A stretch of 13,849 bases of DNA from Phycisphaerales bacterium UBA4658 (GTDB lineage: Bacteria > Planctomycetota > Phycisphaerae > Phycisphaerales > UBA1924). The position numbers and the translations under genes are program-made. Location: assembly GCA_002405485.1 (NCBI GenBank), contig DHLW01000112.1, forward strand, positions 1 through 13,849, in the 5' to 3' direction. Shown piece by piece: positions 7,666-13,849 of this stretch; the stretch's first letter is position 1; every line of letters starts with the position of its first letter. Below the pieces are notes generated by a model, which saw only the letters and a list, made by a program, of their open reading frames with translations, was not told the DNA's origin and ran no database searches.

Positions 7666-8101
7666 AGACCTCTTCTTCGATCTCGGGCTCGGGCTCGGGC
7701 TGGGCGGCGGGAGCGGCGGCCATGGCCGGCTGGCTGGCGCGGAGCTTGGCCTCCATCTCCAGACCCTTGGCGTCGTCGGCGGCCTTCATCTCCTCGACGG
7801 TGAGGTGATCGGCCTTGATGATGAGCACGCGGAAGATGCCCTCGGAGAGGTTGCAGGCGCGCTCGATCTCGGCGAGCTTCTCGGTGGGCGAGGTGAAGTA
7901 GCAGAGCAGGTAGATCCCGCGCTTCTGCTTCTTGATCTCGAACGCGAGCCGACGCTCGTCCCACTTGCGCAGCGCCAGGATCGTGCCGCCGAACTTCTCG
8001 ATGAGCTGACGGACGTGGGCGACCGCGGCGGTGAAATCGGCCGCCTGGGCCTGGCTCAGCAGGAACATCGCCTCATAGTTGCAGATTCGCTTTTCAGCCA
8101 T
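7664..8101 (-). CDS. rpsF: 30S ribosomal protein S6
   Basis: Component of the small-subunit platform that binds 16S rRNA as a pair with S18. Residues 1-100 carry the S6 fold: NYEAMFLLS (8-16), GTILALRKWDERRLAFEIKK (39-58) and RGIYLLCYF (61-69). At 145 residues it is longer than the usual 95-135. The tail from about 125 is Ala/Pro/Glu-rich and ends EPEPEIEEEV, recalling the glutamate tail that RimK extends in E. coli S6. CAGG about seven bases before the ATG is a modest Shine-Dalgarno. pth ends 18 bases upstream, so co-transcription is likely. Its partner gene rpsR is not in this cluster. Confidence 0.97.
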   Translation of the reverse strand: MAEKRICNYEAMFLLSQAQAADFTAAVAHVRQLIEKFGGTILALRKWDERRLAFEIKKQKRGIYLLCYFTSPTEKLAEIERACNLSEGIFRVLIIKADHLTVEEMKAADDAKGLEMEAKLRASQPAMAAAPAAQPEPEPEIEEEV

Positions 8102-8119
8102 GGGAAACCTGTACCTTCC

Positions 8120-8794
8120 TTACGGTGTTCGATCCGGAGATCGTGTGGTGCTGGGTGTGCTTTTGGAAACCTGTTTTGCCGGACTCGCAGAACCGGCGTC
8201 GTCTGATGGACTTGCCGACCCCGCGGGCCTGGTGTTGAACGCGTTCATCGCCGCGGCGACGCCCTTTGAGACGAACGTCTCGGCGGCATCCGCGGCCTTG
8301 TCCAGCGCGGGCTCGAGCAGGGCCGTCTGCTCGCCCGTGAAGCGGCCGAGGACGTAGTCCTCCAGAGACATCATGGGCGGGCAGGCGTCGACACCGATCC
8401 GCAGACGGGGATAGGCGTCGGTCCCGAGTTTGAGCTGGATGTCGATCAGTCCGTTGTGTCCGCCCGCCGATCCGGAGGCCCGGACGCGGATCGTCCCGAC
8501 CGGCAGCGCGACGTCATCGACGATGACGAGCATGTCCATCGCCGGATCGAGCTTGTAGAACCCGATCGCCTCGGCGACGCTCTTGCCCGAGAGATTCATG
8601 TAGGTCGTGGGCTTGAGCAGGACACACCGGGCGCCCTTGATGACCGCCTCGACGGCGATGCCGGAGAAGCGGCCCTTGGGCGGATCGCCAGAGGCCCATC
8701 GCCGGGCAAGGCGGTCCACAGCCATGAAGCCCGCGTTGTGACGCGTCTTCTCGTACTGCGGACCGGGGTTGCCAAGACCGACGATGAGCTTCAT
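8120..8794 (-). CDS. pth: Peptidyl-tRNA hydrolase
   Basis: Cytoplasmic esterase that frees tRNA from peptidyl-tRNA dropped by stalled ribosomes. Its 224 residues compare with about 190 in typical Pth. The expected residues are present: GLGNPG with N9, TRHNAGF with catalytic H19, PTTYMNLSG with N67, VDD with D93, and GGHNG with N114, followed by RLRIGV (131-136). The last 35 residues are Ser, Pro and Thr-rich and look disordered, beyond the normal fold. The ATG at 8794 opens MKLIVGLGNPG exactly as in homologues, though no Shine-Dalgarno is obvious. It lies 47 bases after rplY and 18 before rpsF, continuing the glmU-prs-ctc-pth order known from Firmicutes. Confidence 0.97.
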   Translation of the reverse strand: MKLIVGLGNPGPQYEKTRHNAGFMAVDRLARRWASGDPPKGRFSGIAVEAVIKGARCVLLKPTTYMNLSGKSVAEAIGFYKLDPAMDMLVIVDDVALPVGTIRVRASGSAGGHNGLIDIQLKLGTDAYPRLRIGVDACPPMMSLEDYVLGRFTGEQTALLEPALDKAADAAETFVSKGVAAAMNAFNTRPAGSASPSDDAGSASPAKQVSKSTPSTTRSPDRTP

Positions 8795-8841
8795 GGGAAC
8801 CGACACAACAGTGCAACAACGAGCGGGAGCTGATGACGGGC

Positions 8842-9594
8842 TTACTTCTTGGCCGCGCCACCCGCGGCGGGCTTGGCAGCGCCACCGGCGGCGGGCTTGG
8901 CAGCGGCCCCACCCGCGGCGGGCTTGGCAGCGCCCGCGGCGCCCTCTTCGGGCTTCTTGGCGGTGATGACCTCGGGGGCGGCGCCCTCGGCGGTGACGGC
9001 GGCGGCCTCTTCGGTCTTGAGCTCCACGCCAAGGACGATCTGCGCCACCACCGCGTGTGAGTCGGTGATGAGCTTCATGTCGGCGGTCGGGAGCTTGACC
9101 TTGTCGGCGGTGATGGTCTGGCCCATGTCCAGGGCCGAGATGTCCACCTCGACGTGGTCGGGCAGATCGACGACCCGGCACTCGATGACCAGCTCGGTCA
9201 CGGGGTGCATGAGGATCGCGCCGGCCTGCTTCATGCCGATGGCCTCGCCGGTGAGCGTCACGTGCACCTTGGTCTTGACGCGCTCGTTCAGGTCGACGCG
9301 AGCGAAGTCGGCATGCACGACGTTGGTCCCGAGATAGTCAAACTGCACGTCCTTGAGCAGCACCATCTGCATCTCGTCGGCGGCCTTGGTGCCCGGGAAG
9401 TCGAGCCGGAAGACCTTCTCGCCCTTGTAGAACAGCGTCAGCGCTTCCTTGGATTCCAGGGCGATCGGGAGCGGCTCACGCCCGTGGCCGTAGACCACGG
9501 CGGGGAGCTTGCCCTGCTTGCGATAGCGCTCGGAATAGCGAGAGCCGACGCGGTCGCGGACGGTGGCCTTCAGAAGTGGTGATTTCTCATGCAT
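8842..9594 (-). CDS. rplY: 50S ribosomal protein L25 / Ctc (TL5 type)
   Basis: Binds 5S rRNA in the large subunit. The 250-residue protein has the N-terminal 5S-binding domain (1-95; GSRYSERYRKQGKLPAVVYG at 17-36) and the C-terminal beta domain of the long Ctc/TL5 form (96-190; HPVTELVIEC, DLPDHVEVDIS). The final 60 residues are Ala, Pro, Gly and Lys-rich, with three copies of a KPAAGGA unit before the terminal KK. The ATG at 9594 is preferred over one 13 codons upstream because GAGGA lies seven bases before it and homologues begin near here. prs ends 153 bases upstream, so rplY could have its own promoter; TTGACA/TTGACG-like boxes occur in that gap without a good -10. Confidence 0.96.
   Translation of the reverse strand: MHEKSPLLKATVRDRVGSRYSERYRKQGKLPAVVYGHGREPLPIALESKEALTLFYKGEKVFRLDFPGTKAADEMQMVLLKDVQFDYLGTNVVHADFARVDLNERVKTKVHVTLTGEAIGMKQAGAILMHPVTELVIECRVVDLPDHVEVDISALDMGQTITADKVKLPTADMKLITDSHAVVAQIVLGVELKTEEAAAVTAEGAAPEVITAKKPEEGAAGAAKPAAGGAAAKPAAGGAAKPAAGGAAKK
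8857..8931. repeat. Three in-frame tandem repeats in the rplY tail
   Basis: Three near-identical 24-base units containing cggcgggcttggcagc (8857-8880, 8881-8904, 8908-8931), with one extra codon between the second and third. They encode the KPAAGGA repeats at the L25 C-terminus. Copy number could change by slippage without disturbing the frame. Confidence 0.75.
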
Positions 9595-9747
9595 GGGATG
9601 GTCCTCGAAAACTGCCAAACGGCAAAGTGTCAAATCGTCAATGAACTGCGTCTGTCTGCGGATGCTCGTGTGCTGCCAACGCCTTCAACTGGACCTTGGC
9701 CATGAGCCCTCTGGTGGACCCCTTGGCGGTCCGCGGTGCGGTCCTTG

Positions 9748-10731
9748 CTATCTCTTGGCCCCCGCGGTCTTGCGGAACAGGGCCGACACGGACATGTTGT
9801 GGTGGATGCGGTGGATGGCCTCGCCCAGAAGATGGGCGACGCACAGCTCGGTGTAGCGCTCGCGGATCGGTTCCAGCCGATCGCCCGCGGGAATGGTGTT
9901 CGTGCAGACGATGCGGCTGATGGGGCTGCCGGCCAGCCGTTCCATGGCCATGCCCACCATGACCGGATGGGTCGCGGCGGCGATGACCTTGGCCGCCCCG
10001 CCCGCGAGGGCGACCTTGGCCGCCTCGACGACGGTGCCGGCGGTGGTGATCATGTCGTCGAACATGAGCACGGTCTTGCCCTTGACCGAGCCGATCATGC
10101 TCCCGGTCTCGACCTCAGACCCGGAGACGCGCCGCTTGTAGATGATCGCCAGCTCGCCGCCGAGCAGGTTCGCGAACGACTCGGCGACCTTGACGTTGCC
10201 GACGTCCGGGCTCACGAGGCAGAGATTGGGCAACTGATCGCGGATCGACATGAAGTAATCGCAGAAGACCGGGGTTGCCGAGAGATGGTCCACCGGAATG
10301 TCGAAGAAGCCCTGGATCTGGGCGGCGTGCAGGTCCAGCGCCACGAGGCGATCGGCGCCGGCGTGGGTGATCAGGTTCGCGACGAGCTTCGCGGTGATCG
10401 GCACGCGGCCCTCGTCCTTGCGATCCTGCCGCGCGTAGCCGAAGTAGGGCGTGACCACCGACACGCGACGAGCGCTCGCCCGCTTGAGGCAGTCGATGTA
10501 GACCAGCAACTCCATCAGGTTGTCGTTGACCGGGGTGCAGGTGGAGAGGATGACGTAGCAATCGCGTCCGCGGACGTCCTCGTCGAGCTTGACGATCACC
10601 TCCCCGTCGGGGAAGGACTCCGTCCGCGCCGCGCCCAGGGGCAGATCCAGATGCTCGCAGATCCGCCGGGCCAGTTCACCGGAGTGCCGGCCCGCGAAGA
10701 TCTTCAGCGTGTTGGCGTCTTCGCGGCTCAC
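9748..10731 (-). CDS. prs: Ribose-phosphate pyrophosphokinase (PRPP synthase)
   Basis: Makes PRPP from ribose 5-phosphate and ATP, the precursor of nucleotides, histidine, tryptophan and NAD. The 327-residue class I enzyme contains FPDGE (40-44), the RQDRKDEGR loop (101-109), DLHAAQIQGFFD (133-144) and the PRPP-binding loop FDDMITTAGT (224-233). The start is a GTG at 10729-10731, supported by a strong AAGGAG seven bases upstream. It overlaps the stop of the uridylyltransferase gene by four bases (GTGA), implying translational coupling. A 153-base gap follows before rplY. Both products feed biosynthesis needed for growth, which fits shared expression. Confidence 0.98.
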   Translation of the reverse strand: MSREDANTLKIFAGRHSGELARRICEHLDLPLGAARTESFPDGEVIVKLDEDVRGRDCYVILSTCTPVNDNLMELLVYIDCLKRASARRVSVVTPYFGYARQDRKDEGRVPITAKLVANLITHAGADRLVALDLHAAQIQGFFDIPVDHLSATPVFCDYFMSIRDQLPNLCLVSPDVGNVKVAESFANLLGGELAIIYKRRVSGSEVETGSMIGSVKGKTVLMFDDMITTAGTVVEAAKVALAGGAAKVIAAATHPVMVGMAMERLAGSPISRIVCTNTIPAGDRLEPIRERYTELCVAHLLGEAIHRIHHNMSVSALFRKTAGAKR

Positions 10732-11558
10732 GCGCGGGCTCCTTGGCGGGCCGAGCCCGCCCCCGGGGTTCTGGCGCGATAGATCGCGTCCACCTCGGCG
10801 AGCTGCTCGGGGGTGTTGATGCTCAGCACATCCTCTGGAGGCACGGCCTGCACCACCTCGACGCCCACGCCCCGATCGAGCATCAGCTCATAGACGTCGG
10901 TCAGGTAGTACTCGCCGCCGACCGCGTTCCGCGGCACGTCCGGCAGCAGCGCAAAGAGCTTCTGCGCGTCAAAGACCGCATAGCTCGGATACACCTCGCG
11001 GATGGCGAGCTGCTCGGGGGTGCAGTTCTTGTGCTCGACGATGGCGCGGAAGCGGTTGTCGGAGCCGCGGAAGATCCGGCCATAGCCCGTCGGATCAGCA
11101 ATGACGCTGGTCGCGATGGTCGCCCCGGCCCGTGCGGCCCGGTGCGTGTCGAGCATCTGCCGAAGGGTCATCGGACGAATGAGCGGGCCGTCGCCGGCGA
11201 GCACGAACACCTCGTTGCCGGGGCTGGAGGCCTCCCGGCCGAACAGGTCCCTCGCCGCCATCACCGCGTGCCCGGTGCCGAGCTGCTCGGCCTGCAGGGC
11301 AAACTCGATGTCGTGGTCGATCCCATACGTCGCCGCCATTGCCTGGCGAACGAGTTCTGCCTTGTGTCCGATCACCAGCACGATCCGCCGGCAGCCCGCC
11401 TCGCGGCACGCGTCCACCACCGCGCAGACCATCGGCCTGGGCGGCTTCCCGACCGGGTGAAGCACCTTGGGCAGGTCCGACTGCATGCGTTTGCCCATAC
11501 CGGCGGCGAGGATGATCGCGCTGGGCTGGCTCGAAGGTTGGCTGTGTGCGGCGGGCAT
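10728..11558 (-). CDS. GlmU-like UDP-GlcNAc pyrophosphorylase domain protein, no acetyltransferase domain
   Basis: A nucleotidyltransferase resembling the N-terminal half of GlmU, which joins UTP and GlcNAc-1-phosphate to give UDP-GlcNAc for peptidoglycan and LPS. Seen are LAAGMGKRM (17-25), LPKVLHPVGKP (29-39), QLGTGHAV (92-99), the metal-binding GDGPL (122-126), DPTGYGRI (155-162), EHKNC (175-179), GGEYYLTD (214-221) and SINTPEQLAEVDAIY (247-261). The protein stops at 276 residues, where full GlmU (about 456) begins its left-handed beta-helix acetyltransferase. The NTG motif of GlmU is replaced by PSYA (191-194), so substrate specificity is less certain. The ATG at 11558 was chosen because the fold starts soon after; ATG 11588 is possible, and neither has a Shine-Dalgarno. 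Its place before prs matches the glmU-prs order elsewhere. Confidence 0.88.
   Translation of the reverse strand: MPAAHSQPSSQPSAIILAAGMGKRMQSDLPKVLHPVGKPPRPMVCAVVDACREAGCRRIVLVIGHKAELVRQAMAATYGIDHDIEFALQAEQLGTGHAVMAARDLFGREASSPGNEVFVLAGDGPLIRPMTLRQMLDTHRAARAGATIATSVIADPTGYGRIFRGSDNRFRAIVEHKNCTPEQLAIREVYPSYAVFDAQKLFALLPDVPRNAVGGEYYLTDVYELMLDRGVGVEVVQAVPPEDVLSINTPEQLAEVDAIYRARTPGAGSARQGARA
10739..10744 (-). promoter_or_regulatory. Strong Shine-Dalgarno for the GTG start of prs
   Basis: AAGGAG on the minus strand, seven bases before the GTG at 10731 and inside the coding end of the preceding gene. It decides the GTG start and fits coupled re-initiation. Confidence 0.8.
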
Positions 11559-11593
11559 AGAGAGTGTCGAGTCGTCTAGGCGGTGCATTTCGC

Positions 11594-11652
11594 GGTGCTC
11601 GGGCCTTGCACGCCGAACTCTCGTCGATGGAGCCACGGCGAGCCCGAGCACC
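11594..11652 (-). promoter_or_regulatory. Long stem-loop between tRNA-Gln and the uridylyltransferase gene
   Basis: A perfect 11-bp stem pairs ggtgctcgggc (11594-11604) with gcccgagcacc (11642-11652). Inside the 37-base loop a second stem cgccg/cggcg (11611-11615 with 11636-11640) is possible. It starts eight bases after the mature tRNA 3' end and ends 35 bases before the chosen ATG. There is no U-tract. It could guide tRNA 3' processing or control the downstream leader. Its role is inferred. Confidence 0.5.
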
Positions 11653-11660
11653 TGGGAAAG

Positions 11661-11731
11661 CTGGGCGACCTGGATTCGAACCAGGACAAACAGAACCAAA
11701 ATCTGCTGTGCTACCGTTACACCATCGCCCA
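11661..11731 (-). tRNA. tRNA-Gln (TTG anticodon)
   Basis: A 71-base cloverleaf with acceptor stem TGGGCGA/TCGCCCA, discriminator G, anticodon stem CAGA/TCTG around loop TTTTGGT (anticodon TTG), and T-loop GTTCGAATC. It reads CAA and, by wobble, CAG. CCA is not encoded. It lies about 100 bases upstream of the uridylyltransferase gene on the same strand and may share its transcript. Confidence 0.96.
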
Positions 11732-12126
11732 GTGTTGCACGTTCCTCGTGCGGCGATGTCCTGACCAAACCTCCTGCGAGCTGCGTTCAGGCAGCGGACC
11801 ACGATGAATCGCGGTCCGATGGCGCTCACAGTGAGCGGTCGGAGGCCGCGGCGACAGATGCGAGGGATCACCCTGGCAAATCAGGGTTCCGTCGCGGGAA
11901 CTGGACCTTCCGTAGCCGCGACCGCCCAAGGGCAATCGTGTGGAAAGGCCGTTGACCCCGCCTCGGCTCGCCCGGGTTTTCACCGGCCAAGCGTCCGTCG
12001 GGGTCGGTTCCGAAGGGATCAAAGGGTACGAAGGGTAGCTTTGGGAATCAAATAGGATGTGAGTCGGACAGCACGAACGGTCGCCGTGCGCACTTTGGCT
12101 CTCGGCCACTCATCCACTGCTTGACT
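11732..12126. other. 395-base gene-free region upstream of tRNA-Gln
   Basis: No credible protein gene. It should hold the promoter of tRNA-Gln and the cluster, but I found no convincing boxes. Visible structure: a 7-bp inverted repeat around one base, cgctcac-a-gtgagcg (11823-11837), which looks operator-like; a 9-bp hairpin ggaccacga/tcgcggtcc (11796-11817), fully paired on the minus strand with one G-U; and AAGGG repeated three times at about 10-base spacing (about 12015-12038). No terminator with a U-tail was found after the Fur-family gene. Confidence 0.4.
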
Positions 12127-12606
12127 TCAGTCCTCGTCCGCACACTTCCCGCAAGTCCCATGCAGCACAACATCCTGCTGCTTCAGGGTTCGTTTGGAAT
12201 CCTCGGCCGCCGGCGCCGGGCGCTTGATCGAGACCTCGGCGCCTTCCAAGCACTCCACGGTGCCGCAGTCGTCGCAGACAAAGTGCGGATGCTCGTGGGC
12301 GTGGTGGTCGCCCTTGCAGTGCGCGTGATCGGTCAGCGAGAATCGAAAGACCCGGTCGCCGGGATCGACCTTGTGTGCGAGGTTCGCATCGACGAGCGTG
12401 TTCAGCGTTCGATAGACGGTCACGCGGTCGGGCTTGGGCTTGCGTCGCTTGCCCGCCGACGCGCAGAGCGCTTCGAAGAGCTGCTGCGCGGTGATCGGCT
12501 GGCGCTGCTCCGAGAGCGTTGCGAGCACGTCAAGACGGACCTGCGTCACACGCAGTTTCGCGTGCTTCAACAACTCGCGGTGAGGATCGGATGGTGCGGT
12601 GGTCAC
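12127..12606 (-). CDS. Fur-family metal-responsive transcriptional regulator
   Basis: DNA-binding regulator of the Fur/Zur/PerR family, 159 residues. The winged-helix domain spans about 10-90: LRVTQVRLDVLATL (18-31), QPITAQQLFEAL (36-47) and the recognition region RVTVYRTLNTLVDANL (61-76). The C-terminal part has the histidine-rich HAHCKGDHHAHEHPHFVC (94-111), then CDDC (111-114), and ends with CGKC (152-155), the two CxxC pairs that hold structural zinc. The metal sensed (iron, zinc or peroxide via PerR) cannot be settled; the His-rich stretch and terminal CGKC would also fit Zur. No ATG is available. The GTG at 12606 is taken because the domain begins about ten residues later, but it lacks a Shine-Dalgarno. 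It starts 50 bases after fabG on the same strand. Confidence 0.92.
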   Translation of the reverse strand: MTTAPSDPHRELLKHAKLRVTQVRLDVLATLSEQRQPITAQQLFEALCASAGKRRKPKPDRVTVYRTLNTLVDANLAHKVDPGDRVFRFSLTDHAHCKGDHHAHEHPHFVCDDCGTVECLEGAEVSIKRPAPAAEDSKRTLKQQDVVLHGTCGKCADED

Positions 12607-12656
12607 GAGTCGGAAATCGGGGGCGGGAGTCGGGGAGCCCACGCCCAAGGGAGGGC

Positions 12657-13394
12657 CTAGGCCATGGTCATGCCGCCATCGACGACGATGGTCTGGCCGG
12701 TGAGATACCCAGCGTCGTCGCCGGACACATAGCTGACCGCCGCGGCGATGTCTTCTGGCGCGCCCAGCCGCTTGACGGCGAGCATGCCGGTGATCTTGTC
12801 CTTGATCTCCTGGGGCAGGGCGGCGGTCATGTCCGTCTCGATGTACCCCGGCGCGACGGCGTTGGCCGTGATCCCCTTGCCCCCAAGCTCGCGGGCGATC
12901 GTCTTGGTCAATCCGATCAAGCCGGCCTTGGCGGCGGCGTAGTTGGCCTGTCCGGCGTTGCCGACCACGCCGGAGGTCGAGGCGATGTTGACGATGCGCC
13001 CGAACTTGCCGCGCATCATCGGGCGGGCCGCCGCACGAATGGCGACAAACGCCGCCGTCAGGTTCGTCTGGATGACCTCCGACCATTCCGCGTCGGACAT
13101 GCGAAGGACCAGGTTGTCACGCGTGATCCCGGCGTTGTTCACCAGGATGTCGACGGAACCCATCGCCTCGACCGCGCGCTTCACAAGGCCCTCGACCGCT
13201 TCGGGGTCAGAGAGGTTGCACGGGAGCACATGAACGCGGCCCCCAAGTTCGGCCGCCAGCGCCTCCAGCGGTTCGGTGCGCGTGCCGGACAGGCCGACCG
13301 TCGCTCCTGCACCATGCAGAACCCGCGCGATATCCGCGCCGATCCCACCGGAAGCCCCGGTGACCAGCGCCGTCTTGCCTGTCAGATCGAACAT
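12657..13394 (-). CDS. fabG: 3-oxoacyl-[acyl-carrier-protein] reductase
   Basis: NADPH-dependent reductase for the first reduction of each fatty-acid elongation cycle, 245 residues, the normal length. It is a classical short-chain dehydrogenase: TGASGGIG (12-19) cofactor loop, NNAG (86-89), N111, catalytic S139, Y152 and K156 (the NYAAAKAG block), then PGYIETDM (182-189) and the terminal VVDGGMTMA. The ATG at 13394 is chosen because homologues begin just before KTALVTG and GGAG/CAGG sequences lie just upstream; an ATG 12 codons earlier in the same frame is less likely. fabD precedes it by 116 bases, a standard FabD-FabG pairing. acpP does not follow; a Fur-family gene does. Confidence 0.97.
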   Translation of the reverse strand: MFDLTGKTALVTGASGGIGADIARVLHGAGATVGLSGTRTEPLEALAAELGGRVHVLPCNLSDPEAVEGLVKRAVEAMGSVDILVNNAGITRDNLVLRMSDAEWSEVIQTNLTAAFVAIRAAARPMMRGKFGRIVNIASTSGVVGNAGQANYAAAKAGLIGLTKTIARELGGKGITANAVAPGYIETDMTAALPQEIKDKITGMLAVKRLGAPEDIAAAVSYVSGDDAGYLTGQTIVVDGGMTMA

Positions 13395-13442
13395 TGACCT
13401 GCTCTCCCTACATTCTTCGTCCAGAAACATCCCAGGCGGGTA

Positions 13443-13499
13443 TGCCGGCGGTCACGCCACCGGTTCAAGTAACCGCTGGCATGGGGGTGTGAAACCCCC
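13443..13499. repeat. Compound inverted-repeat element between fabD and fabG
   Basis: Three overlapping complementarities. tgccggcggt (13443-13452) pairs with accgctggca (13472-13481). gccaccggtt (13456-13465) pairs with aaccgctggc (13471-13480), loop caagt. Each has one mismatch in the minus-strand RNA. Beside them is a perfect 6-bp hairpin gggggt/accccc (13483-13488 with 13494-13499). The first two share one arm and exclude each other. No U-tail follows, so this is not a simple terminator. It could be a dispersed repeat or an RNA switch. Confidence 0.5.
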
Positions 13500-13510
13500 G
13501 CTCCGACGGT

Positions 13511-13849
13511 TCAACCCTTCAGCGCCGCAATATCCTCGGGCGTGCCTATGGCGCGGGTGGTCGCCCCGTCAGCGGTGCGCTTGATCATCCCCGACAGCGC
13601 CTTGCCGGCCCCGATCTCCCAGAACTCGGTCACGCCGGCCTTTTCCATCCAGAGCACGGATTCGCGCCAGCGGACCGAGCCGGTGACCTGCGCGATCAGG
13701 AGATCGAGGATCCGGTCGGGTTCCATCACGGCCTCGGCGCGGACGTTCCCCACGACCGGGACGCGCGGCTTCCGGATCGGCACGGCGGCCAGCGCCTCGG
13801 CCATCACATGGGCGGCGGGCTGCATCAGGGCGCAATGGAAGGGGGCGGA
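13511..13849 (-). CDS. fabD: Malonyl-CoA:ACP transacylase, C-terminal part (runs off right edge)
   Basis: Transfers malonyl from CoA to acyl carrier protein for fatty-acid synthesis. Only the last 112 codons are in the window. The frame remains open through the right edge, so the start and the catalytic serine motif lie outside. Visible are SAPFHCALM at the edge, whose histidine (codon 13835-13837) corresponds to the catalytic histidine of FabD; PAAHVMAEAL; PVVGNV; and EIGAGKALSGMIKR near the C-terminus, which matches the family EIGPGKVLTGLIKR block. It precedes fabG in the same direction, the usual arrangement. Confidence 0.95.
   Translation of the reverse strand, partial: SAPFHCALMQPAAHVMAEALAAVPIRKPRVPVVGNVRAEAVMEPDRILDLLIAQVTGSVRWRESVLWMEKAGVTEFWEIGAGKALSGMIKRTADGATTRAIGTPEDIAALKG

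Noticed and set aside
9600..9645. TTGACA/TTGACG boxes as an rplY promoter
   Set aside because: No acceptable -10 hexamer is found at 16-18 bases from either box, so I did not call a promoter.
9736..10782. 348-codon plus-strand frame opposite prs
   Set aside because: prs is fully supported by its catalytic motifs and Shine-Dalgarno; this frame has no family pattern.
11583..11807. Plus-strand frame containing LDSNQDKQNQNLLCYRY
   Set aside because: This is the antisense translation of tRNA-Gln, another classic spurious peptide.

Overview
The window is a high-GC bacterial chromosome segment dominated by housekeeping genes, most of them on the minus strand. Three features point to Planctomycetota, probably class Phycisphaerae. 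One secreted protein ends in a two-EF-hand 'GC-type' dockerin-like tail. Two other secreted proteins end in PEP-CTERM-like anchors with PAP in place of PEP. The information-processing proteins carry long Ala/Lys/Glu-rich tails. The lineage is inferred from these traits, not from a phylogeny.

Layout, left to right. Positions 1-361 hold no gene I can defend, only a strong hairpin at 289-317. A membrane fatty-acyl desaturase (minus, 362-1366) is followed by a plus-strand tRNA with a CAT anticodon, best read as the lysidine-type tRNA-Ile2 (1669-1741). Next is a small group of exported proteins around yajQ: a seven-repeat predicted beta-propeller with a PEP-CTERM-like tail (minus, 1846-2952), the YajQ-family nucleotide/c-di-GMP-binding protein (minus, 3270-3761), a divergent PEP-CTERM-like protein (plus, 3877-4779), and a HAF-repeat protein with a dockerin-like tail (minus, 4825-6018).

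The core of the window is a long minus-strand cluster read from about 11.7 kb down to 6.1 kb: tRNA-Gln(TTG), a GlmU-like uridylyltransferase lacking the acetyltransferase domain, prs, rplY (L25/Ctc), pth, rpsF (S6), ssb and rplI (L9), ending in a clear intrinsic terminator at 6067-6099. It joins two conserved bacterial neighbourhoods, glmU-prs-ctc-pth and rpsF-ssb-(rpsR)-rplI, but rpsR is absent. The genes cover UDP-sugar precursor supply, PRPP supply, ribosome assembly, peptidyl-tRNA recycling and ssDNA protection, a typical growth-linked set.

Right of a 395-bp gene-free stretch are a Fur-family regulator (12127-12606), fabG (12657-13394) and the 3' end of fabD (13511-13849, running off the right edge), which are fatty-acid elongation genes on the minus strand. 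acpP, the usual gene after fabG, is not here.

I see no CRISPR array, transposase, phage gene or defence system. The most unusual material is the two seven-repeat exported proteins with different anchoring tails, a run of five consecutive cluster genes with low-complexity C-terminal tails, and several structured intergenic elements (6946-6988, 7575-7665, 11594-11652, 13443-13499).
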